Positions 47,667 to 56,031 of a stretch of DNA of 64,000 nucleotides are shown here, piece by piece; within the stretch, counting starts at the first letter, position 1; every line of letters begins with the position of its first letter. The DNA is from Blastocatellia bacterium (GTDB lineage Bacteria; Acidobacteriota; Blastocatellia; UBA7656), in the NCBI GenBank assembly GCA_035275065.1, contig DATENM010000028.1, positions 62,001 through 126,000 of the forward strand, written 5' to 3'. Position numbers and translations under genes: made by a program. The notes under the pieces are model-generated. The model searched no databases and was not told the DNA's origin. It saw nothing but the letters and a program-made list of their open reading frames with translations.

Positions 47667-49112
47667 TCAAAAGCTGAAGGCTTTCGCAAAGTTGTATTTG
47701 AACGAGAACTGGATGCGGTAATCGTTCGCGGCGAAGCCGTCGCTAAAGTTTTCGCGCCGGCCATACTGAAACTCGCCGCCCACCATGACGTTGTCGTAGG
47801 GGTAGAAGAGCAGGTTGCCGAGCGCATAGTGACCGCGATGATAGGCATTGGCCGCTTGCCCGTCGGAGTTCTCAATGTTGATCATCGAATAGCCGAGGGC
47901 GCTGCTGAAGCGCTTGCTCCAGGTGTGATCCAGGAACGTTGATAGGCCAAACACCGGCAGGGCGACGCCTTTAATAGGCCGCGTTGGGTCCAACGGGTTG
48001 AGCCGCTTGATACCGATGTCAACCGGCGCGTCATTCATGTAGTTTTCAATCCCTTCACCATAAGTAACCTGGAAGCGGCCGACGTCGTTCTTGCCAAATT
48101 TGGGGGCTGAGCTGACAGAGACTCCCCAGCCGACGGCGCTGCCGCTGAAATCAAACTGGTCGTTGGTTATGTCTACCCATCTGATCCTTCTGACGATTCC
48201 AGCCAACTGCACATGTCCCCAGTCGCGCGTGAAGCGCACGTTACCTGTGAGATCGGGCAAGTCGAACTTGGGCCGGATGCCTTGTAACTCGATGCGGTCT
48301 GCGAACACCCCCTGATCGCCGCTGGCACCCGGACGCTCGAGGGCGAGGGTCACGGAGTTGTTGCCTTTGAGCGGCATCCAACGAAGCTGTATGTTGCGGA
48401 ACCAGACCAACCCGTTCGGGCCCCAGTATTCGAGCGAGTTCGGGTAAGCATCGGTGTCCCCGAAGACGGTCCAGTACTGACCGGCGCCGAAGTGCCCCAG
48501 TTCGCCATAGGCGTGGCGCAGGCGGAAGGTCGTTTGCCCCGCATCAACGCCGCTGCCGAATAGCTCAAACTCGAAGGTCGTCTTTAACTCGCCCAGCGGG
48601 GTCGCCGTGGTTGATTTGACCCCCAGGCGACTCTGCCTGACGCCGAAATAGGTCTTGCCATCGGGGGCGAACTCATCTTTGAAGGATGGCAACTTTGTGA
48701 TACGAAGCGTGTCGAACCAATCGGGATGGATCTGTTTGAACTCGTAGCCCATGTCGAGCATTGCGAATCCGTAAACCTGAAAGCTGTTCTCCGTTCCCTT
48801 ATCCTGGCCTTTATTGCTGTTATTGCTGTTTGCCGGGGGCGGCTCGGTTGCCGGCGGGGTGACCGGCGGAGTGGGCCTGGCAACGGCGGGGGCGATATGT
48901 GGCTGCTCAATCTCGGATAATTGCGATTTTAACTCCTGAACGGTTTGCTCCAACTGCTTGAGCCGGTCTTTTAGTTGTTGAACTTCCTCGCTCGCCTTTT
49001 GCGGTTCCTGGGTCTGTGCGGCGACCGATTGCACCGCGAATGCCAGCAGCGCAATGATCGTAAAGGTGCCGCCAGCTAATAACACACTGCGCAATAGACG
49101 AGCTAATTCCAT
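47667..49112 (-). CDS. DcaP-like trimeric outer-membrane porin
   Basis: 481 residues from the ATG at 49112 (GGGAGGA upstream). Signal segment (about 8-33), then a coiled coil (EEVQQLKDRLKQLEQTVQEL) as in DcaP-type trimeric porins, a Pro/Thr-rich linker, and a C-terminal beta barrel starting at FQVYGFAMLDMGYEFKQIHP. Further barrel landmarks: GVRQSRLGVKSTT, LRHAYGELGHFGAGQYWTVF, and the terminal strand ending in ...FAKAFSF, with the final Phe used for barrel insertion. It would admit small, probably acidic, solutes. Together with the exported glutaminase it suggests amino-acid handling in the periplasm. A palindromic promoter is 44 nt upstream by implied start. Confidence 0.85.
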   Translation of the reverse strand: MELARLLRSVLLAGGTFTIIALLAFAVQSVAAQTQEPQKASEEVQQLKDRLKQLEQTVQELKSQLSEIEQPHIAPAVARPTPPVTPPATEPPPANSNNSNKGQDKGTENSFQVYGFAMLDMGYEFKQIHPDWFDTLRITKLPSFKDEFAPDGKTYFGVRQSRLGVKSTTATPLGELKTTFEFELFGSGVDAGQTTFRLRHAYGELGHFGAGQYWTVFGDTDAYPNSLEYWGPNGLVWFRNIQLRWMPLKGNNSVTLALERPGASGDQGVFADRIELQGIRPKFDLPDLTGNVRFTRDWGHVQLAGIVRRIRWVDITNDQFDFSGSAVGWGVSVSSAPKFGKNDVGRFQVTYGEGIENYMNDAPVDIGIKRLNPLDPTRPIKGVALPVFGLSTFLDHTWSKRFSSALGYSMINIENSDGQAANAYHRGHYALGNLLFYPYDNVMVGGEFQYGRRENFSDGFAANDYRIQFSFKYNFAKAFSF

Positions 49113-49162
49113 ACTTCCTCCCTGGGTGCCATCCGCTAGATGGCTCGAAATCATCGGGGATG

Positions 49163-49207
49163 AGTGTAAGGTGATCGCGCAAGACGCGTAACTGTCAAAA
49201 CTGACAG
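49163..49207 (-). promoter_or_regulatory. Palindromic promoter 12 (for the porin and glutaminase)
   Basis: Perfect CTGTCA-N4-TGACAG at 49192-49207, TT, then TACACT (49163-49168) after 23 nt. The implied start is near 49156. Confidence 0.75.
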
Positions 49208-49271
49208 GCGGCGCCTGAAAATAACCGGGGATGATGGGCGGGATTAAATCGCTCACATTTGTGCGGGGATC

Positions 49272-49344
49272 AGCGAACGAAAAAAACCGACGCCAGCTCT
49301 CGCTCAGATGTTGCACGAGAGATGATGTCGGTTTTTCGTTCGCT
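49272..49344 (-). terminator. Nested inverted repeat, probable terminator of the gene at 49376
   Basis: agcgaacgaaaaaaaccgac (49272-49291) pairs with gtcggtttttcgttcgct (49327-49344), enclosing a second stem ctctcg/cgagag. Read leftwards the inner stem is followed by a run of seven T, as in an intrinsic terminator. It starts 31 nt after the stop codon of the leftward gene. Confidence 0.65.
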
Positions 49345-49375
49345 GGCTCTTCAGCCGTTAAAGGACGGGGATTTC

Positions 49376-49753
49376 TTATGACGCGTCCGGTACGCCCGTT
49401 GAATCGAAGACAAGCACTTTGCTGCTGAACACCAGCCGCTTCAGGACTCTTGTGTTGTCGGGCAAGCTAGACATCTCAATCTTGCGGTCCGGACTTTTTT
49501 CAAGAACGAGCCGGGCCGGAGCTGTGGCTACGGTCTTTCCTCCTTTAATGAAACTGACCTCTACGACAGGCCCGTCCCCAGTCCAAGCGACGTGGTAGAG
49601 GCCGGGTTTCAACACCACATTGCCGACCATTATTGGATACTCGAAGCTGATCTCTTTACTGGTGGCGAACGCCGGTGCGGCGAGCGTCAGTAGCGACGAA
49701 AGCATCGCCGACAGCACCAGCGACAACAGTATTACTCTATGTTTCGTTCTCAC
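49376..49753 (-). CDS. Exported beta-rich protein, unknown
   Basis: 125 residues from the GTG at 49753, chosen because AAGGAGG lies eight bases upstream and the signal peptide (KHRVILLSLVLSAMLSSLLT ... APAFA) then starts the protein; a longer ATG frame begins at 49825. The mature part is about 95 residues with EISFEYPIMVGNVVLKPGLY and VVEVSFIKGGKTVATAPARL, a compact beta pattern often seen in acidobacterial secreted proteins of unknown role. A degenerate palindromic promoter lies 92 nt upstream by implied start and a terminator-like structure follows the stop. Confidence 0.7.
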   Translation of the reverse strand: MRTKHRVILLSLVLSAMLSSLLTLAAPAFATSKEISFEYPIMVGNVVLKPGLYHVAWTGDGPVVEVSFIKGGKTVATAPARLVLEKSPDRKIEMSSLPDNTRVLKRLVFSSKVLVFDSTGVPDAS

Positions 49754-49851
49754 GTAATTTTCCTCCTTGAAGTCTCGTTTCAGGCCAATCGACAGACGCC
49801 TGGCAAGATCGCTCTTGTCAATCAAGGCATCTTTTGTTCTGACTCATGACT

Positions 49852-49896
49852 ATGGTATTCGGTCGCCGGGCGGAGCATAACTGGAAGTTTTGACAG
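49852..49896 (-). promoter_or_regulatory. Palindromic promoter 13 (for the gene at 49753)
   Basis: CTGTCA-N4-TTCCAG read leftwards (49881-49896, two mismatches in the gene-proximal half, the most degenerate copy), TT, then TACCAT (49852-49857) after 23 nt. The implied start is near 49845. Confidence 0.6.
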
Positions 49897-49952
49897 GGCG
49901 AGGAAAAAGCGACCGTGTGCAGGCGAGATGCGATATCTAAAACGCCGCGGAT

Positions 49953-50002
49953 AACCGATTAGGTCGCGCCGTGGGGGATTGCACGGCACGACCTAATCGG
50001 TT
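49953..50002 (-). terminator. Strong hairpin after the ferritin-like gene
   Basis: aaccgattaggtcg + gccgtg pairs with cacggc + cgacctaatcggtt around an 8-nt loop, with one mismatch that becomes a G-U pair in the leftward transcript. It starts 32 nt after the stop codon of the leftward gene. There is no T run, so it may be a stability or Rho-assisted element. Confidence 0.55.
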
Positions 50003-50034
50003 GACTGGCTCAGGTGGGTTCGTTGGAGGCACAG

Positions 50035-50529
50035 CTAAGCTGTGGCCTTCATGACTGCCCGGCGTATCTGAGTGAGACGCCGTAGTCGCTCGGCGAAGGC
50101 GAATTTCTCTGCAAGGCAACTCTCAAGCAGTGCGCCAACACTATAATGGCCTGTTGCATCGGCTGCCGCGATGAGCGCCATATACTCACCGATGCGAAGA
50201 TGTAACAGAGCATTGGTCCTGGCCAGGATGAACAGATGCCTCGCGTCTACCGGCTGTATCTCACCGAGTTGCGCGCGGAAGTTTTCAACAAACATCTCCA
50301 ACATGCGTCCGTTGAGCAACACAGGCTTCTCGCCGATGAGCTTGAAGCTGGCGCTGAACGTCTCGGTAATTTTGTCGGATAGGAAGACTCGCGCTTCGAG
50401 AGCCTCCTGGATGTCCCGATCCTGGACGAAGGGAACTAGTTCTTGGAAGAACTGGTTGGCCCTCTCCGCACCCTGCCACAAATCGCTAAGCAGCAGGACG
50501 AAGAGTTCCTTCGAGTTACTGACCTTCAT
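50035..50529 (-). CDS. DUF892-like (YciE/YciF-type) ferritin-like protein
   Basis: 164 residues, AAGGAGG before the ATG, no signal peptide. Four long helices begin with KELFVLLLSDLWQGAERANQ, matching the opening of YciE/YciF-type DUF892 proteins, and continue with LEARVFLSDKITETFSASFK and IGEYMALIAAADATGHYSVG to LLESCLAEKFAFAERLRRLT. DUF892 proteins are four-helix ferritin-like dimers linked to stress; not all the acidic metal ligands of that family can be identified here, so iron binding is uncertain. No palindromic promoter precedes it. Confidence 0.65.
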   Translation of the reverse strand: MKVSNSKELFVLLLSDLWQGAERANQFFQELVPFVQDRDIQEALEARVFLSDKITETFSASFKLIGEKPVLLNGRMLEMFVENFRAQLGEIQPVDARHLFILARTNALLHLRIGEYMALIAAADATGHYSVGALLESCLAEKFAFAERLRRLTQIRRAVMKATA

Positions 50530-50663
50530 TTTCCCCTCCTTTCGTTAGGCCACCTGAACCAGTCAAAGCTCGAACCCCTGGCTGGTCTGCGTGCGCTTGC
50601 CGCCTCGCCTCATCGGCTTTCAAAGCGCCGAAGGCTTCGAGGGCGGCGACACGGATAAGCTTT

Positions 50664-51185
50664 TCAATTGTGCGGCACGTCCGCATAATAGCCCTCTCTG
50701 ATTTTCGGTTTGAGATAGGTGTATTCAAGATAGTGGCCGAGCACCGCCCGCGCGTCGGCCAGGATCACGCGCTCGACGTTCGGGATGAAGGCGTCAAAGG
50801 CGATGGGGATGCCGTTGGCGGCGAGCGCCGCGGCGATCCGCTGGATGTCCGCTTCGCCGTTCATCATGAATCCGAAATGGTGGTGGCGGATGGCGAAGCC
50901 TTCGGCGGGAAGCAAGTCGCGGTAGATGTCGTCGTCGCCGCTCAGCGGATGAATCAACTCGATCTGTAGCGGCCCGGCAAAGGCATGCGCCTGGTCCATC
51001 AACATCGCCGGCATGCCGGGCAGCGATGAGGTGCGGCGCGAGATGCGAAACTTGCTGACCCCGTAGCGTTCGGCAAATTCCTGCGTGGCCCGATCTATGT
51101 TCGTCGTGACGTAGCCGATATGGTATGGCTCAGACAGGGACAAGTACAGGGATGGCGGTGGCATCGAGAATTGCTCTCTCTTCAT
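50664..51185 (-). CDS. VOC-superfamily (glyoxalase-like) protein
   Basis: 173 residues from the ATG at 51185, which has GGGGAG upstream; an upstream in-frame ATG at 51281 has no ribosome site. Two beta-alpha-beta-beta-beta modules typical of vicinal-oxygen-chelate folds: SEPYHIGYVTTNIDRATQEF, LQIELIHPLSGDDDIYRDLL, FAIRHHHFGFMMNGEADIQR and VLGHYLEYTYLKPKIREGYY, giving candidate metal ligands His, Glu, His and Glu. The substrate is unknown. A perfect palindromic promoter lies about 150 nt upstream by implied start. Confidence 0.82.
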   Translation of the reverse strand: MKREQFSMPPPSLYLSLSEPYHIGYVTTNIDRATQEFAERYGVSKFRISRRTSSLPGMPAMLMDQAHAFAGPLQIELIHPLSGDDDIYRDLLPAEGFAIRHHHFGFMMNGEADIQRIAAALAANGIPIAFDAFIPNVERVILADARAVLGHYLEYTYLKPKIREGYYADVPHN

Positions 51186-51341
51186 TCTCTGCTCTCCCCT
51201 TCGCAGGCGTTTCGCGGCAGCCCGCGTGTAGGTGACGGTTGCCCGTCTCGGCATCTCGTCCTGTTCTTCGAATACCCACATCGTTGTCGCGTACCTTTCC
51301 TAGCCCGGCCAACTCCTCCTGAAATGACTGCCCTACTATTG

Positions 51342-51386
51342 AGCCTATCGAGATTGGCGCAGGCGTGGAACTGTCACTATTGACAG
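51342..51386 (-). promoter_or_regulatory. Palindromic promoter 14 (for the VOC gene)
   Basis: Perfect CTGTCA-N4-TGACAG at 51371-51386, TT, then TAGGCT (51342-51347) after 23 nt. The implied start is near 51335. Confidence 0.75.
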
Positions 51387-51492
51387 ACGGCACGAGTGAG
51401 AGGGGACGGCGGCGACAAGGCGGGCGTCCGCCCGTCGCGCGCGGGCCGTGGGCGTGGCGCCGCGTGCTCGGCCAGGGGACTGGCCCTGCGGC

Positions 51493-51894
51493 CTACGCCG
51501 CTTCGCGACTTCCGGGGGTGGTCAGCGCCGGCCCTTGCTTGAGCGCCAGCAGCTCGGCCAGTGGCCCGGCCAACGACCTGACGGCGGCGGGCCGGTTGAT
51601 GCGAATGTAGCGCAGCAGCATGCCGAGGTCGGATGGGGTCAGATCGTCAAAGCCGGCCGCGGCGATGCCGATGATGAATAGTGTCGAGCCGACTTGCACA
51701 CCGTGCCGCGCCAATCCGTTCAGCAATCGCCGCCGCCACACCTGGCGGGTGGCTTCGTCGAGCGTTGAGAAAGCGCTCTGCACTTGATGGCGCAGGTCGT
51801 CGGGGGTAAGCAAGTGTGCGGCAACCGGCGCCTGCGGCAAGGGCAGGCTGTCGTACACCACCGGGCATGTGAGGACGTGTCTCTTTTTCAGCAT
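51493..51894 (-). CDS. Small cytoplasmic helical protein, unknown
   Basis: 133 residues with GGAGGTG before the ATG at 51894. No signal peptide. The first part (HVLTCPVVYDSLPLPQAPVA) is extended; the remainder is helical with one hydrophobic stretch (QVGSTLFIIGIAAAGFDDLT) and LGMLLRYIRINRPAAVRSLA. I do not recognise the family. It is preceded by a structured intergenic region (52081-52224) and followed by the VOC gene's promoter. Confidence comes from the good ribosome site and an intact frame. Confidence 0.55.
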   Translation of the reverse strand: MLKKRHVLTCPVVYDSLPLPQAPVAAHLLTPDDLRHQVQSAFSTLDEATRQVWRRRLLNGLARHGVQVGSTLFIIGIAAAGFDDLTPSDLGMLLRYIRINRPAAVRSLAGPLAELLALKQGPALTTPGSREAA

Positions 51895-52080
51895 GGGGCA
51901 CCTCCGGGCGAAGGCGGCGCCGGCAGCTCGAAGTCATCGGCTAGCGGTTCCGGCACCTCCGCCCGTGTCGTTGCGCGAATGGTCACGGTCGGTTCATTTC
52001 CGTGATTGTCATTTCTGCTGGGCTAGCGATCCGTCGCGTCCGGGCAATCGGAGCAGCAGCGTCGTTGCGCTGTGCATTAG

Positions 52081-52224
52081 AGGAGACCGGGTACTGAAGG
52101 GGGTCAGTACTCGATCTCCTGGGGGAGCGACGTCAAGCATGCACGGGACGGCCATTGACATGCGGGCTTTACGTCAATGGTTAAGATCGGGATCATTCCT
52201 ATGGCCCAGGGCACCCGATCTCCT
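52081..52224. other. Structured intergenic element, candidate non-coding RNA or leader
   Basis: Within the 349-bp gap 51895-52243, aggaga-cgg-gtactga (52081-52097) forms a near-continuous stem with tcagtac-tcg-tctcct (52104-52120); ccattgac (52152-52159) pairs with gtcaatgg (52173-52180); and acccgatctcct (52213-52224) could alternatively pair with aggagaccgggt at 52081-52092, closing the whole element. The two ways of pairing the same segment are suggestive of a switch, but no known riboswitch class is recognised. It lies between the OmpA-like gene's stop and the start of the 51894 gene. Confidence 0.45.
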
Positions 52225-52243
52225 GGTCGCCCAACAGCCCACC

Positions 52244-53308
52244 TCACTTGCTAGAGGCTGAGACCGGCTCCTTGGCGGCCAGCCCCTTGCTGACGAGCAG
52301 CTTCACTTCGGCGCGGCGGTTCTGCATGCGTCCGGCGCGCGTCTTGTTGTCGGCGATGGGGTTCGTCTCGCCGCCGCCATACGGGTCGACAATGCGACGC
52401 GGCGCGACGCTGCCTTTGGCAATCAGATAGTTTCTGACGGCCTCGGCACGCGCCTCACTCAGCCGGTAGTTGGCCGACGTCGCGCCTTCGGCAGAAGCAA
52501 AGGCAGCCACTTCGACGACGTAGCCTCTGGAGGCAAGCACCTTCGACGCAAACTCGTCGAGCTGGGCCTTGGCCTCCTTGGTCAGCACGGCGCTGCCGGC
52601 CTTGAAAGTCACGGTCAGCGCTTCGGCGGTGTCAAAATCGTCAATCGCCGCGATCTTCTCGTGGGCGCTGACGGCGATTTGACGCGCCGAGGCGGCATCG
52701 GTCTTGGCCGCGTCAGCCGTGCTCTGCGCCTGATCCGCACTGGACTGCGCCTTATCGGCACTGTCCTGCGCCGCCTTCGCGGCGTCCCTCGCGCCGGTTG
52801 CGACGGTGGTCGTCTCGTCTAACTGCCCCGCCATGCGGTCCTGTTCTTTCTCTATAGGGACGGCGCGGGCGTCAACGGCCATCGCGGCTTTGAGGGCGGT
52901 GTCATGGAAGCGGATCCACTTGGCGACCAGTTCGCCCGCCTCGTTGCCTTTTCCTTTAACTTCCAGCGTCAGGCCGATCAGCAGCGCGCCCTGGTTGTGG
53001 GTCTTGGCGCCGCGGAAGACGCCTCTGCGGTGCGTCGTGATGTCGGTCGCGTTGTCGATATGCACGACGGTTTCGGCCCCGGCCATGTCACAGACGGTGA
53101 TGGTGTTTTCGCTCGCCTTAGTCACATTGCCCTTGATCCTGACCGATTGGCCATTGGGAATGGCGCGGACGCTGGTGCCCTTTGTCACCCTGCGTGGGCG
53201 CACTGCGTTGGCTTGGTCATCCTGCCCGAAAACGACTTGGGCGGAAACCGCCAACAAGATGCCCAGGAGCATCGTGTAGAAGAATGTGTGTCTTGTCTTT
53301 TCGATCAT
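52244..53308 (-). CDS. OmpA-family protein with N-terminal OB-like domain and coiled coil (paralogue 2)
   Basis: 354 residues. Signal segment (MIEKTRHTFFYTMLLGILLA ... VFGQ); OB-like domain about 40-150 (NGQSVRIKGNVTKASENTIT, THRRGVFRGAKTHNQGALLI); a striking Ala/Asp/Ser heptad stretch (AAQDSADKAQSSADQAQSTA, about 175-215) like the coiled coil of Lpp/OmpA-type proteins; OmpA peptidoglycan-binding domain to the end (VTFKAGSAVLTKEAKAQLDE, LSEARAEAVRNYLIAKGSVA, NRRAEVKLLVSKG). It is the paralogue of the protein at 15173, with the same domain order and promoter type, and probably links the envelope to peptidoglycan. Confidence 0.87.
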   Translation of the reverse strand: MIEKTRHTFFYTMLLGILLAVSAQVVFGQDDQANAVRPRRVTKGTSVRAIPNGQSVRIKGNVTKASENTITVCDMAGAETVVHIDNATDITTHRRGVFRGAKTHNQGALLIGLTLEVKGKGNEAGELVAKWIRFHDTALKAAMAVDARAVPIEKEQDRMAGQLDETTTVATGARDAAKAAQDSADKAQSSADQAQSTADAAKTDAASARQIAVSAHEKIAAIDDFDTAEALTVTFKAGSAVLTKEAKAQLDEFASKVLASRGYVVEVAAFASAEGATSANYRLSEARAEAVRNYLIAKGSVAPRRIVDPYGGGETNPIADNKTRAGRMQNRRAEVKLLVSKGLAAKEPVSASSK

Positions 53309-53445
53309 ATGAGTAACCCTTTTTCCTTTCTTCCAGATCTTCCAATCCCGGTACGGTTCACCGAGCTTTGCCTCGCAACCCTCGCACTGATCTCCAGGTC
53401 AAATCAGTGCCGTTCAGATGGCGCTTGCTTGGCCATCCTAGAAAA

Positions 53446-53490
53446 ATTCTAAGACCGGCCTCGGGGGGTGAATACTGTTACAAGTGACAG
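53446..53490 (-). promoter_or_regulatory. Palindromic promoter 15 (for the OmpA-like gene at 53308)
   Basis: CTGTCA-N4-TAACAG read leftwards (53475-53490, one mismatch), TA, then TAGAAT (53446-53451) after 23 nt. The implied start is near 53439. A further half site (gtgacagg) sits at 53507-53514. Confidence 0.75.
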
Positions 53491-53616
53491 GATTGCGAAG
53501 AAACAAGTGACAGGGTTGCAATCAGCCAGGCACCACGTCGCGGCGCGCGCATCGCCCCGTGACGCAAGCGGCAAGCATGCGCCTCGCGGCGCGGCTGTCA
53601 GTTTTTTCACCGACCC

Positions 53617-53661
53617 CTGTGAATACTGACAGTATCTCTTCGATCAGGGCCTCTTTAGACT
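53617..53661 (+). promoter_or_regulatory. Palindromic promoter 16 (for the barrel gene at 53899)
   Basis: CTGTGA-N4-TGACAG (53617-53632, one mismatch), TA, then TAGACT (53656-53661) after 23 nt. The implied start is near 53668. It is divergent from promoter 15; the 53309-53898 gap holds nothing else that I recognise. Confidence 0.7.
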
Positions 53662-53898
53662 TTCTTCAGGAGTTATGCAGTTGAGCGTGGAAGAATCTGC
53701 CGACTGCCTACCTTCCCCTGGTGGGGATTGCAGATTCCAACTGCCTAACTCCTCTATCACTCCGGACGCTTGAATATAAGAGGACGCTTGAACGCCACCG
53801 GACGGTTTGCGGGCCGCGCGGGCGACCGCCGCAAGCCGCTTCAGCTCACGACGCTGTAGACCGTTGCGGGCCCGCAGCAAGGAAACAGAGGAGAGGCC

Positions 53899-54819
53899 AT
53901 GAGATATGTAACAGGCAGGGCGCTCAATCTCGGCGGCTGCGTCATTGCGGTGATGCTGCTGATGCTGTCGACTGCCGCGGCTCAGAACCGCGGGCAGTAC
54001 ATCCTCGGGACCACCGGTCTCAACTCAGGCGTGCAGCCACGCCCGGGCTTGAGCTATACCAACATCTTCACGCTTAACACCGGCGGCCAGCTCGTTGACG
54101 CGGGCGGCCAGGAGCTTGCCGGCCTGCGCACTCCCGGCCTCGCCGTCGATCAGAACATCTTCGCCTACACGACCGGCTTCAAGATTTTCGGCGGCAGCTA
54201 TGGCGTCAAGCTGGACGTCCCGATGGCTGACGGCGCGATTGCGATGAGCCGCCCCGGCGCGCGCTCGGTGGCCCCGGCGCTGTCGGATATTTATATCGAG
54301 CCCTTCAATATTGGATGGCACCTGCTGACCGCCGACCTGCGGGTGGCCTATGGGTTCTTCGCCCCGACGGGGGCAAACCGTGTCACCTCGGATTACTGGG
54401 GGCATGACATCACGGCAGCCGCCACCGTCTATTTAAATGAGAAGAAATCAACCTCCTTTTCTTTGAACGCCATCCTCGAGCTGCACCAGAAGAAGCGCCA
54501 TCAGGATGTCCGGGTGGGGAACAGCCTGAACGTGGAGTATGGCGTTGGCTCTGTCGTCCCTGTGGGCAAAGAGGCAAAGACCTTTCTGCGTCTGGGGGTC
54601 GTCGGCTACCTCCAGTGGCAGCTCGCCAGGGACAGTGGCCCGAACATCCCCGTGCGTACCGACAACCCGCGCGACCAGGTCTTCGCCGTCGGGCCAGAGG
54701 TCGGCGTGACCGTCTCGCCGTGGAAGGCCAATCTCTTGTTCCGCTACGGCAAAGAGGTCTATGTCCGCAACCGCGGTCAAGGCCAAACCTTCGCCGTCAG
54801 CTTTTCAAAATACTTCTAA
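53899..54819 (+). CDS. MetA-pathway/phenol-type outer-membrane barrel protein
   Basis: 306 residues, GAGGAGAGG before the ATG. Signal peptide (GGCVIAVMLLMLSTAAAQ). The rest is an outer-membrane-type barrel with alternating strands: LSYTNIFTLNTGGQLVDAGG, IFAYTTGFKIFGGSYGVKLD, SDIYIEPFNIGWHLLTADLR, TAAATVYLNEKKSTSFSLNA, and a terminal strand TFAVSFSKYF ending in Phe. The arrangement resembles the Phenol_MetA_deg (COG4313) group often annotated as transporters. The ligand is unknown. The DUF4956 gene follows after 49 nt, probably in the same transcript from the palindromic promoter at 53617. Confidence 0.78.
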   Translation: MRYVTGRALNLGGCVIAVMLLMLSTAAAQNRGQYILGTTGLNSGVQPRPGLSYTNIFTLNTGGQLVDAGGQELAGLRTPGLAVDQNIFAYTTGFKIFGGSYGVKLDVPMADGAIAMSRPGARSVAPALSDIYIEPFNIGWHLLTADLRVAYGFFAPTGANRVTSDYWGHDITAAATVYLNEKKSTSFSLNAILELHQKKRHQDVRVGNSLNVEYGVGSVVPVGKEAKTFLRLGVVGYLQWQLARDSGPNIPVRTDNPRDQVFAVGPEVGVTVSPWKANLLFRYGKEVYVRNRGQGQTFAVSFSKYF

Positions 54820-54868
54820 GGGTGTTGCCGGTCAGGGCGAGTAAATCAAGGCAAAACGGAGGGGCGCT

Positions 54869-55834
54869 ATGTCCAACGGTGATCACAATGCCGCAGGAAT
54901 GGTAAGGCACAACCGGCTGACTTCAGCCGCGATTGAGACACGCCGGAACGGCGGCCCTGGCGGGACCGTTCCGGCAGCCACCCCTTCGACCAGGCCGCGC
55001 GGGCCGAGCCGGTTCTCGCGACTCTTCCACCACCCGGCGCTGCGCCTGGGCGTCTGCCTGATCGGTCTGATCTTAGCGCTGCTCGTCCCTAGCCGGTTGC
55101 TGGGCCAGGACCACAGCTCCCTCTTATCGAATATGTTTGAAGGCAAGTCAGAGGAGGTTCAAGTCGTCGGCTGGGTTCAAAAGGTCATGACGATGAGCTT
55201 CCGGCTGGCGCTCGCCGCCTTGCTCGCCACCTTGCTGGCGTTCCGCCCGCGCCGCGCGCTACCCATTTCCCACCGCGACCCGTACGTAACACAAACCCAC
55301 ATCCTGCTCGCCGTGGTGGCGGCGGCGCTCATGATGATTGTCGCAGACAATGCGGTGCGCGCCTTCGGGATATTCGCGGCGGCGTCGCTGGTTCGCTTTC
55401 GCACCAACATTCGCGACCCGAAAGAGATCACCGTGTTGCTGATCAACCTGGGCATCGGCCTGGCCGCGGGCGTCGGCCACTGGGACCTCGCCATTGGGCT
55501 GAGCCTGTTCGTCTTCCTCCTGCTTCAGCTGCTTGAGCATTTTGAATCGGAGCAGGCGCTGCGGGCCATGGAGCTGAGGGTGAAGACGCACCACGTCGAC
55601 GCGACAGACCAGGCGCTCAGAGAGATGTTCGAGAGGAATCATCTGAAGGTCGAGGTCCGCACGCTCAACCTGGAAGACCCAAAACATCCCCTGGGAAAGA
55701 TCGTCTACCGTATAGACGTGAGCCCGGCCTTCAGCACCGACCAGTGGGCCGAAGAGATACTGGCATCGGACCCCTTGAATATCGATAGCATTGAATGGCA
55801 TCAGAAGAAGATGTCTTCTTATGTCTATCGCTAG
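54869..55834 (+). CDS. DUF4956 membrane protein
   Basis: 321 residues with GGAGGGG before the ATG. About 55 polar N-terminal residues precede TM helices at about 62-78, 107-125, 148-168 and 188-225. The signature region ADNAVRAFGIFAAASLVRFR then TNIRDPKEITVLLINLGIGL is characteristic of DUF4956 proteins and recalls the MgtC core. A cytoplasmic ACT-like C-terminal domain follows (LKVEVRTLNLEDPKHPLGKI). The function is unknown; the family is often found with VTC/CotH-type genes, not present here. It likely shares a transcript with the preceding barrel gene. Confidence 0.85.
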   Translation: MSNGDHNAAGMVRHNRLTSAAIETRRNGGPGGTVPAATPSTRPRGPSRFSRLFHHPALRLGVCLIGLILALLVPSRLLGQDHSSLLSNMFEGKSEEVQVVGWVQKVMTMSFRLALAALLATLLAFRPRRALPISHRDPYVTQTHILLAVVAAALMMIVADNAVRAFGIFAAASLVRFRTNIRDPKEITVLLINLGIGLAAGVGHWDLAIGLSLFVFLLLQLLEHFESEQALRAMELRVKTHHVDATDQALREMFERNHLKVEVRTLNLEDPKHPLGKIVYRIDVSPAFSTDQWAEEILASDPLNIDSIEWHQKKMSSYVYR

Positions 55835-56031
55835 TCGGTCGAAGGCGGCCAATCCGGCAGCGGCGATCATGTTCAGCGCCCGACTCCGAGTCGGCACCGC
55901 CGGCAGCGTTACGCCATGCAACGGCAAGCCGGGGTGCGACAGTTATGGCGACGCTGCTTTGTGGTGACGCTTCGATGAGTGGAACGCCCCGGCGTGGTCG
56001 CCGCGCCGGGGCAACGGATGAGGCTGACACC

